Assembly (NCBI GenBank): GCA_016303265.1
Contig: JAEDLZ010000029.1
Coordinates: 1 to 14,145, forward strand
Reading direction: 5' to 3'
From: Clostridiales bacterium
Lineage (GTDB): Bacteria; Bacillota; Clostridia; Monoglobales; Monoglobaceae
Length of the DNA: 14,145 bases
Position numbers and translations under genes: made by a program. Positions within the stretch are counted from its first letter, which is position 1. Each line of letters begins with the position of its first letter. The notes under the pieces were generated by a model, which worked only from the letters and a program-made list of their open reading frames with translations, was not told the origin of the DNA and made no database searches. Positions 9,553 to 14,145 of this stretch are shown one piece after another.

Positions 9553-10989
9553 ATGAAAACGGAATTGTTTACAACCTCCTCCGCCGACCTTAAAAGAGCG
9601 GCGGAGCTTTTAAAAAACGGAAAAAGAGTTGTTTTCCCCACCGAAACGGTTTATGGTCTTGGCGCAAATGCTCTTGACAAGGATGCCGTAAAATCAATAT
9701 TTACCGCAAAAGGGCGGCCTTCTGACAACCCTCTCATAGTTCATATTGCGGATTTTTCTCAAGTTGAGGAAATTGCCGAGGATATTCCCGAAAAGGCTAA
9801 ACTCCTTATGAAAAGGTTCTGGCCGGGGCCCCTCACGGTTATTTTAAAGCGGAAGGACTGTATCCCAAGCGAAGTTACGGCAGGGCTTGATACCGTCGGC
9901 ATTAGAATGCCGTCAAACCCTGCCGCCCGTGAATTTTTATCGCTGTGCAATCTTCCTGTTGCCGCTCCAAGTGCAAACATCTCCGGGCGACCAAGTCCCA
10001 CGGACGCAAAATATGTTATAGAGGATATGGACGGCCGCGTCGAGGGGATTATAGACGGCGGCGAATGTACTGTGGGTTTGGAATCAACAGTCATTGATAT
10101 GACAGGGAAAATTCCGGTTATTCTCCGTCCGGGCGGCGTTACGGCAGAGGACATCTCCGAGCTTTTGGGTGAGGTCATAACCGGAACAAAACAGACAGGG
10201 GACAAAGAAATTCCCAAAGCCCCCGGCATGAAGTATACACATTATGCGCCGAATGCGCCTGTCCGCATTCTCAGAGGAACAATCGGCGAGATTGAAGAAT
10301 TTCTGAGAAAGCGCCCGGCATTGTGCGGCGTCCTGACCTTTGACGAGTTTAAGCTTGATACGGATGCGATTCAGATTTCCCTTGGTAAGAAGGACAATCC
10401 CAATGACTGTGCGAGAAATCTCTTCCGCGCTCTCCGCGACATGGATAAAATGGGGGCAGAGGAAATTTATGCTCCCGAAATCGGCAGCAGCGGGCTTTGG
10501 GCAGCCATTCGCAACCGTCTTTATAAATCTGCGGGAGGACATATTATAAACGCCTCCGATAAGGAGATTATTTTTGTCTGTACCGGCAACACCTGCCGCA
10601 GTCCCATGGCAGAGGGTCTTTTCAACTCTCTTCCCGATAAGGGATTTTTTGCCGCCTCGGCAGGAATTTTCGCCGAAACAGGCAATAAGCCGAGTGAAAA
10701 TGCAATTATTGCTCTTAAGGAAAAGGGCATTGATATAAAGAATCACTTAGCCCGCCGGCTTACGCCCGAAATGATAGAAAGTGCGGACTTAATTCTCCCC
10801 TTGACAAGAAAGCATAAATATGCCATACTAAGCATAGATGAGAAATATGCGGACAAGGTGTTCACTCTGGGGGAATTTGCAGGTGAGGATGCCGATATTT
10901 CCGACCCCTTCGGCGGAAGCATTGAAGTATACCGATCTTGCGCAAATGAGATTTTTGATTTGGTCAAAAAGGCTTATGATAGATTATAG
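9553..10989 (+). CDS. Fused threonylcarbamoyl-AMP synthase (Sua5) and YwlE-type arginine phosphatase
   Basis: A 478-aa fusion. Residues 1 to ~325 are Sua5/TsaC, which makes threonylcarbamoyl-AMP from Thr, bicarbonate and ATP for tRNA t6A37. They show FPTETVYGLG (28-37), KGRPSDNPL (53-61), SANISGRPS (140-148) and the Sua5 C-terminal domain with PGMKYTHYAP. Residues ~336-478 are a low-molecular-weight phosphatase. They have the P-loop CTGNTCRS (Cys343, Thr347, Arg349) and a DPFGGS loop with general-acid Asp451. The threonine in the P-loop and DPFGGS match Bacillus YwlE, a protein-arginine phosphatase that opposes McsB, rather than a tyrosine phosphatase. In Bacillus ywlC and ywlE are separate nearby genes. 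The frame is continuous across the junction. AAGGA lies 13 nt before ATG 9553, a long spacing. Both domains keep their key residues, so both are probably active. Confidence 0.93.
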   Translation: MKTELFTTSSADLKRAAELLKNGKRVVFPTETVYGLGANALDKDAVKSIFTAKGRPSDNPLIVHIADFSQVEEIAEDIPEKAKLLMKRFWPGPLTVILKRKDCIPSEVTAGLDTVGIRMPSNPAAREFLSLCNLPVAAPSANISGRPSPTDAKYVIEDMDGRVEGIIDGGECTVGLESTVIDMTGKIPVILRPGGVTAEDISELLGEVITGTKQTGDKEIPKAPGMKYTHYAPNAPVRILRGTIGEIEEFLRKRPALCGVLTFDEFKLDTDAIQISLGKKDNPNDCARNLFRALRDMDKMGAEEIYAPEIGSSGLWAAIRNRLYKSAGGHIINASDKEIIFVCTGNTCRSPMAEGLFNSLPDKGFFAASAGIFAETGNKPSENAIIALKEKGIDIKNHLARRLTPEMIESADLILPLTRKHKYAILSIDEKYADKVFTLGEFAGEDADISDPFGGSIEVYRSCANEIFDLVKKAYDRL

Positions 10990-11410
10990 AGCTATGGAAA
11001 AAAGCCATATAAGCGGTATGGTTGAAATTGAAAAGGCGTGCTTTAACAGCGGCTTTGCGGAAAAAACCTTTCTTCGTGAGCTGGAAAACAAAATCGCCCA
11101 TTATATTGTTGCCCTCTGCGGCGATATGGTTGTGGGCTACGGCGGAATATGGAATATTTGCGGAGAGGCGGATATTATCGATATTGCCACTCACCCCTCT
11201 TTCAGACGGCAGGGTGTTGCGCAGGGTATTATTGAAAGGCTTGTCGAATTTTGTCGAAAAAGCGGCTGCGAAAAAATTACTCTTGAAGTAAGAGAAAGCA
11301 ATCTTGCGGCTCAGGCACTGTATAAAAAGAACGGTTTTGAAAGGTGCGGTGAAAGAAAAAAATATTACGACGGCAAGGAAACCGCCGTTTTGATGCGTCT
11401 TAATTTGTGA
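10976..11410 (+). CDS. rimI: Ribosomal-protein-alanine N-acetyltransferase RimI-like (GNAT)
   Basis: A 144-aa GNAT protein. The acetyl-CoA-binding motif A is in IATHPSFRRQGVAQGIIERL (RRQGVA). The RimI-like C-terminal half has LEVRESNLAAQALYKKNGF followed by KYYDG. The family N-acetylates ribosomal protein S18, and in Bacillota rimI often travels with t6A genes, which fits the Sua5 domain just upstream. The frame is open further upstream, but RimI proteins are ~145-150 aa. The N-terminus MIDYRAMEKSHISGMVEIE aligns with the family, so ATG 10976 is chosen. It overlaps the previous gene by 14 bp, implying coupling. The Shine-Dalgarno is weak (AAAAAGG, 3 nt before the ATG). A different GNAT substrate is possible. 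Confidence 0.88.
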   Translation: MIDYRAMEKSHISGMVEIEKACFNSGFAEKTFLRELENKIAHYIVALCGDMVVGYGGIWNICGEADIIDIATHPSFRRQGVAQGIIERLVEFCRKSGCEKITLEVRESNLAAQALYKKNGFERCGERKKYYDGKETAVLMRLNL

Positions 11411-11451
11411 GAAAAATGAAATTACATAATATAATTAGCGGGAGGATTTTT

Positions 11452-12744
11452 ATGAAAAAGTTTGTTGGGGCATTGTTTTCACTTCTTCTTATGGCTGTTC
11501 CCGTCTTTGCGGCAGACGCTGACGCTTTTGACGAGGACATTAAGAATGACGCCTATTGGGAGGGCTATGATGACGGTTATAATGACGCGTATAACGACGG
11601 CTACAGCGATGGTTATTATGACGGCTATTATGACGGTTTAAACGGCAATGAATATTACGATTATACCGAGGGTTACGGCGACGATTATACCGATGATTAC
11701 GAGTATGATGAAATATGCTGGGTTAAGCTTAACGGCGATTATGTTTGGTTTGAAAATCAGGACGCGGTCTTAATCGACGGGAGCGCCCTTGTTCCCATGC
11801 GTGAAATGTGCGAAAAGCTTGGCGCAGAGGTTGTTTGGGACGGCGAAACGCGCTCTGTGACTTGCCTGGTTGATGATAAAATTATTACATTTACCGTAGA
11901 TTCAGCCGATTATACCATAAATGATGAGCGCTTCACTCTGCCGGTAAAGGTTCAGCTATTAGGCGATTGCACCATGCTCCCGGTCCGCGCCTTTTGCGAG
12001 GCTTTCGGCGCAACGGTTGAATGGGACGATGAAGAAAGGGATGTGATTATTTCATACCTCCGCCAATTAAATGACGACGAACAGCTCGTATATAATGCGA
12101 TTACAAAAAATAACAACGATAAATGCAAGGCCGATTTTAACATAAATGCATCCGATACAGAAATCGGCAGCTTGAACATATCCGGGTCATTATATGCCGA
12201 CGGCGCAAATGCGTTGTACTTAAAATGCAAGGCAACAACTTCGATGTATTATGATATTGTATCTGTTAATGCCGATGTTGAAGCGTGGATTTTTGCGGAG
12301 GAGGCCTCTCAAAGGCATTATGTAACCATAAACGGGCATGAAATCGTTAACGAAGATACCCCTTTGGATATTCCTAGCACCGATTTCTATGAGGAATTAC
12401 TTTCAGTTATAAGCTATGATTCAATCAACAGCTTATTTATGGAGATTAAGGGCGAGGCATTGCAAAGCGTCGATAATTGTGATGTCATAAAGCTTTACCA
12501 TGAGCCCGAATATCTTTACGACGATTGGGACAGCGGAGAGAGCGTCTACGGAAACGGCTATGACATGGTGTTCCATATCAGCAAGGAAACCGGAAATATT
12601 GAAAAGGTAATTACAAGCGGAGAAATTTCATTTAGTTCAAACATAAATATGGAAACAACCTTTGAATATGACAATGTTGAAATTCCCGCCCTTCCTCTGT
12701 CTGCAAAAGAGTCACTCGAGAGTTTAGTTAGTCCTGTCAGATGA
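11452..12744 (+). CDS. Secreted stalk-domain (copper amine oxidase N-terminal-like) protein with DGY-rich segment
   Basis: A 430-aa exported protein. Residues 1-20 are a signal peptide with a lysine start, hydrophobic core and VFA|AD cleavage site. Residues ~36-85 are an acidic, tyrosine-rich low-complexity segment with a four-residue D-G-Y-x beat. Residues ~90-203 hold two copies of the stalk signature: ALVPMREMCEKLGAEVVWD and MLPVRAFCEAFGATVEWD, each followed by a short strand. This is typical of the Cu_amine_oxidN1 family of cell-surface proteins in Clostridia, which is not an oxidase. Residues ~205-430 form a beta-rich domain I do not recognise. It faintly recalls lipoprotein-carrier folds such as LppX, but that is weak. 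GGGAGG lies 6 nt before ATG 11452. A GTG at 11407 in frame lacks such a site. No sortase motif or lipobox is seen. Confidence 0.85.
   Translation: MKKFVGALFSLLLMAVPVFAADADAFDEDIKNDAYWEGYDDGYNDAYNDGYSDGYYDGYYDGLNGNEYYDYTEGYGDDYTDDYEYDEICWVKLNGDYVWFENQDAVLIDGSALVPMREMCEKLGAEVVWDGETRSVTCLVDDKIITFTVDSADYTINDERFTLPVKVQLLGDCTMLPVRAFCEAFGATVEWDDEERDVIISYLRQLNDDEQLVYNAITKNNNDKCKADFNINASDTEIGSLNISGSLYADGANALYLKCKATTSMYYDIVSVNADVEAWIFAEEASQRHYVTINGHEIVNEDTPLDIPSTDFYEELLSVISYDSINSLFMEIKGEALQSVDNCDVIKLYHEPEYLYDDWDSGESVYGNGYDMVFHISKETGNIEKVITSGEISFSSNINMETTFEYDNVEIPALPLSAKESLESLVSPVR
11563..11646 (+). repeat. In-gene 12-bp (4-residue) DGY repeat
   Basis: Residues ~38-65 repeat D-G-Y-x or close variants (GYDDGYNDAYNDGYSDGYYD and on). 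In the DNA this is a degenerate 12-bp period built on GAYGGYTAY. Copies differ at wobble positions, so the array is old or selected at the protein level. The segment is probably an extended, acidic linker. Confidence 0.8.
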
Positions 12745-12846
12745 TAATTAAAATATTGAGTTGATAAAAAAACAATGAGATTGAAAACAAAAATTCACTG
12801 TTTATCTATCTAAATGCTTTGCTGTGTAGCTGTTTTGTATTCGTTC

Positions 12847-12852
12847 TATAAT
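12847..12852 (+). promoter_or_regulatory. Orphan -10 (TATAAT) upstream of a terminator
   Basis: A perfect TATAAT with no good -35 at 16-18 nt. If active, transcription from about 12859 would end at the terminator at 12930 and give an RNA of about 70 nt. It could equally be chance in AT-rich DNA. Confidence 0.25.
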
Positions 12853-12898
12853 ACCATAAGGTTTATAATAAAACAGCTTGATAAAAAATATGCATCTT

Positions 12899-12930
12899 AA
12901 AAGCTCCGGTGTGAATACCGGAGCTTTTTT
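12899..12930 (+). terminator. Strong rho-independent terminator
   Basis: AGCTCCGGT (12902-12910) pairs with ACCGGAGCT (12917-12925) around GTGAAT. Three A-U pairs extend the stem, which ends in a T-run to 12930. It lies 155 bp after the stalk-protein stop and probably ends that transcript. The A-run before the stem could also let it act, more weakly, on the minus strand. Confidence 0.88.
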
Positions 12931-12953
12931 ATCAAGACCGCCCCTGTACATTG

Positions 12954-13000
12954 TGCTATAATAATCTAAGGCAGGAAAGCCAAAGAATGGCTTTCCTGCC
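12954..13000 (+). promoter_or_regulatory. Extended -10 leading into a perfect 12-bp hairpin
   Basis: TGCTATAAT (12954-12962) is an extended -10 without a clear -35. Starting at 12970, GGCAGGAAAGCC pairs perfectly with GGCTTTCCTGCC (12989-13000) around AAAGAAT. No U-run follows on the plus strand. On the minus strand the tail is mildly T-rich (TTAGATTATTATAG). It could be a hairpin at the very 5' end of an RNA, a minus-strand terminator, or part of an interspersed repeat. Confidence 0.4.
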
Positions 13001-13111
13001 CATAAAAAACGAATATTTTATCATAGAGAGATTAAATTTATAAAAAAATCTCACACGCCCAAAAGCCGCCCAGCCCGCCCTCCGGCACTGACTACCCTGC
13101 ATTTTTGGCAT
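12956..13111 (-). CDS. Doubtful 51-codon ORF spanning hairpin and G-rich block
   Basis: A frame runs from ATG 13111 to TAG at 12956. The peptide starts MPKMQGSQCRRAG and ends AILWLSCLRLL. There is no Shine-Dalgarno before the ATG, the frame is partly made of a perfect RNA stem and a G-rich tract, and the composition is not protein-like. I have the impression of having seen similar short hypothetical peptides in gut Clostridia, which would point to a dispersed repeat rather than a gene. I cannot confirm that here. Confidence 0.15.
   Translation of the reverse strand: MPKMQGSQCRRAGWAAFGRVRFFYKFNLSMIKYSFFMGRKAILWLSCLRLL
13058..13083 (-). other. G-rich tract on minus strand (possible G-quadruplex)
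   Basis: Four C-triplets on the plus strand (13058-13060, 13069-13071, 13074-13076, 13078-13080), plus flanking CC, read as GGG runs on the minus strand with loops of 1, 2 and 8 nt. It lies about 60 bp after the spoIVA stop codon in the direction of that gene. Folding is predicted only from the pattern. Confidence 0.4.
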
Positions 13112-13142
13112 CTTTTTCACAAGATTGTTTTTTTCGGCGGCA

Positions 13143-13427
13143 TTAAAGTATAATACAAATAAGTCCGCCGCTGCCCTCGTTTATAATTTTTTGCAAAGTC
13201 TCCTGAATTTTCATTCGTGCGTCATCCGGCATATGGTTTAGTTTGTTGAGCAAGCCCTCATTAACAAGCTCATGGAGGGACTTCCCGAAAATATTGGATT
13301 CCCAAATTTTTATTGGGTCTGTTTCAAACTCGTTAAGCAGATAATGCACCAGCTCCTCCGACTGTTTTTCCGTTCCCACTATGGGATTTACTTCAGTCTG
13401 TATATCCGCCCGTATCATATGTATTAT
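13143..13427 (-). pseudogene. spoIVA: 3' fragment of spoIVA, split by a recombinase element
   Basis: The reading frame encodes the C-terminal ~91 residues of SpoIVA, the ATPase that polymerises on the forespore surface as the base of the spore coat. Recognisable pieces are PIVGTEKQSEELVHYLL, KIWESNIFGKSLHELVNEGL, MPDDARMKIQETLQKIINEG and the terminal GSGGLICIIL, all nearly invariant in the family. The full protein is about 490 aa, so ~400 N-terminal residues are missing. Homology reads through IHMIRADI (ATG 13418, His 13419-13421) and then fails, with an in-frame TAG at 13431-13433. The ATG has no Shine-Dalgarno, so it is unlikely to be translated alone. The upstream side holds a serine recombinase. 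Either the gene is dead, or it is restored when the element excises. Confidence 0.88.
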
Positions 13428-13433
13428 TCGCTA
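13413..13433 (-). other. Junction between spoIVA fragment and element (putative att site)
   Basis: SpoIVA homology ends between the His codon at 13419-13421 and the TAG at 13431-13433, so one recombination site should lie here. The plus-strand string TATCATATGTATTATT (13413-13428) has an imperfect direct copy, TATGATGTGTATTTTA, at 13465-13480 on the element side (12 of the first 15 positions match). Which bases form the crossover core cannot be told from one end of the element. Confidence 0.5.
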
Positions 13434-13552
13434 CAAACTGAGGTTCTTAATCGGTATTCATTGTATGATGTGTATTTTACCGCATTTTTCAACAAATTGC
13501 AAGGCTTTTCTACATTCAATAAAACTGTGGCAATACACAAAATTATTGAAAG

Positions 13553-13603
13553 CAAAAAAATAAAGGGGTATAGAGAATGTGCTAAACAATCATTCTCTAT
13601 ACC
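13553..13603 (-). terminator. Terminator of the serine recombinase gene
   Basis: A perfect 13-bp stem, GGTATAGAGAATG (13567-13579) with CATTCTCTATACC (13591-13603), and an 11-nt loop. On the minus strand the hairpin is followed by CCCCTTTATTTTTTT. It begins 8 nt after the recombinase stop and lies between that gene and the spoIVA junction. It should stop recombinase transcripts from running into the spoIVA fragment. Confidence 0.87.
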
Positions 13604-13611
13604 ATTAATAG

Positions 13612-14145
13612 TTATTCCAAGCGATAACATAATTCATAATTGAAAGTCAAATCATATGCTTTCAACGACCTTGTATTACCACCTCTGGTTTGTATTATCT
13701 GTCCGTTACCAAAAGTTAAAATGTGTGAGTTTTCTGTGAAGTTCTGCGGAGCAGTGGGAAGAAGCTTCAAAAAGATTTTTAAATCAATCTGATTTTCTAC
13801 TTCACTTTTATACACCACAATCTTATCTATAAAACTATCAACAACATTTTTGCCGAGGTCTTCTGTGAAGTTGAGTTCATCGGCAATACTTGAACGAAGC
13901 TCATCAATTGATTCTTTCAAGTCAAGACTTTTCTGTTCCTCTTCTTCAAGTTCCGCAAGTCTTTTTCTCAGTTCTTTAACCTGAATACTTAATTCGTTGT
14001 TATATTCTTTGAATTCTTCATCAGATATTGCTTCTTTTGCAACCAAGTCTAAGAGCTTTTTCTTTTTTGTAAGAACATCGTTGATGTCAGTCTGTGTTTT
14101 ATGCTTTGCTTTTGCTATTGCTTTTGTGCTTCCGCTTTCCTTGTA
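13612..14145 (-). CDS. Large serine recombinase, C-terminal part (5' end beyond window)
   Basis: An open frame runs from the right edge to TAA at 13612 (177 codons), with no start needed inside the window. The first ~100 residues are a charged coiled coil (LTKKKKLLDLVAKEAISDEE, then a Glu/Lys-rich helix). A segment with FIDKIVVYKSEVENQIDLKI follows. A helix of this type followed by FVDKI[IV]VY and a short beta-rich tail is typical of the C-terminal domain of large serine recombinases (the Recombinase and zinc-beta-ribbon class, as in TndX, SpoIVCA and phage integrases). The catalytic N-terminal domain is outside the window. The gene points toward the spoIVA fragment and sits ~180 bp from the junction, which is where such integrases usually lie in their elements. 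A more AT-rich composition than the housekeeping genes also suggests transfer. Confidence 0.82.
   Translation of the reverse strand, partial: YKESGSTKAIAKAKHKTQTDINDVLTKKKKLLDLVAKEAISDEEFKEYNNELSIQVKELRKRLAELEEEEQKSLDLKESIDELRSSIADELNFTEDLGKNVVDSFIDKIVVYKSEVENQIDLKIFLKLLPTAPQNFTENSHILTFGNGQIIQTRGGNTRSLKAYDLTFNYELCYRLE

Larger units (their letters stand above)
12745..13142. other. Gene-poor stretch between convergent genes
   Basis: About 400 bp separate the stalk-protein gene (plus) from the spoIVA fragment (minus). No confident gene was found. The left part is AT-rich. It then holds a strong terminator (12899-12930), an extended -10 running into a perfect 12-bp hairpin (12954-13000), and a C-rich block (13055-13090). 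A 51-codon minus-strand frame spans the latter two. Only these elements could be supported. Confidence 0.7.
13431..14145 (-). mobile_element. End of an integrated element carrying a serine recombinase (skin-like or prophage/ICE-like)
   Basis: Everything from the junction to the right edge appears foreign to spoIVA: a ~180-bp end region with a direct-repeat pair and a terminator, then a large serine recombinase gene. The rest of the element and its far junction lie outside the window, so its type and size are unknown. Confidence 0.72.

Noticed and set aside
10838..10975. Longer rimI start giving a 190-residue protein
   Set aside because: The extra N-terminus is an out-of-frame reading of the phosphatase domain. 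RimI proteins are about 145-150 residues and the family N-terminus matches ATG 10976.
11421..11435. TATAAT at 11430-11435 as a separate promoter for the stalk-protein gene
   Set aside because: No -35 at suitable spacing, and the start point would fall almost on the ribosome-binding site.
13424..13630. 68-codon minus-strand frame between recombinase and spoIVA fragment
   Set aside because: It runs through the recombinase terminator hairpin, overlaps the recombinase stop, and has no ribosome-binding site.
13272..13643. 123-codon plus-strand frame opposite the spoIVA fragment
   Set aside because: It is antisense to clear SpoIVA coding sequence and to the recombinase terminator, and has no recognisable product.

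Overview
The window comes from a low-to-moderate GC member of the Bacillota, most likely an endospore-forming Clostridia (Oscillospiraceae-like). The grounds are a two-domain acyl-CoA dehydratase activase, a DUF2508 (YaaL-like) protein, secA directly before prfB, a copper-amine-oxidase-type stalk-domain surface protein, and the unmistakable C-terminus of the sporulation ATPase SpoIVA. No rRNA, tRNA or CRISPR array is visible.

Layout. (1) Positions 1-3496, minus strand: a translationally coupled pair, a 976-aa activase-type ATPase protein and an HgdB-like protein that runs off the left edge. Related Clostridia usually carry these as one very large polypeptide. A clear sigma-A-type promoter lies at 3600-3628. 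(2) Positions 3690-3988, minus strand: a small DUF2508 gene with its own terminator. (3) Positions 4111-11410, plus strand: a housekeeping block of secA, prfB (with a programmed +1 frameshift), prfA, a fused threonylcarbamoyl-AMP synthase/arginine phosphatase gene, and rimI. It covers protein export, translation termination, tRNA t6A modification and protein arginine dephosphorylation. The secA leader is structured and contains a 13-nt copy of the secA start region plus a 36-codon frame ending in the secA Shine-Dalgarno. A 17-bp tandem repeat separates secA from prfB. (4) Positions 11452-12744: a secreted, low-complexity (DGY-rich), stalk-domain protein. (5) Positions 12745-13142: a gene-poor stretch with a strong terminator, a perfect 12-bp hairpin, a C-rich block (G-rich on the minus strand) and a 51-codon frame of doubtful coding value. 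(6) Positions 13143-14145, minus strand: the last ~91 codons of spoIVA, broken at a sharp junction near 13419-13433. Beyond the junction are a terminator and the C-terminal part of a large serine recombinase that runs off the right edge.

The most exciting reading is in region 6. A serine-recombinase element appears to be inserted inside spoIVA, a mother-cell sporulation gene, with the recombinase gene facing the junction. This is the layout of skin-type elements that are excised during sporulation to rebuild a split gene. The element body and the 5' part of spoIVA lie outside the window, so regulated excision is an inference.

Other points of note are a prfB frameshift site with UAA instead of the usual UGA, a ~100-bp near-identical tract shared by adjacent prfB and prfA (possible gene conversion), and the Sua5-YwlE fusion.
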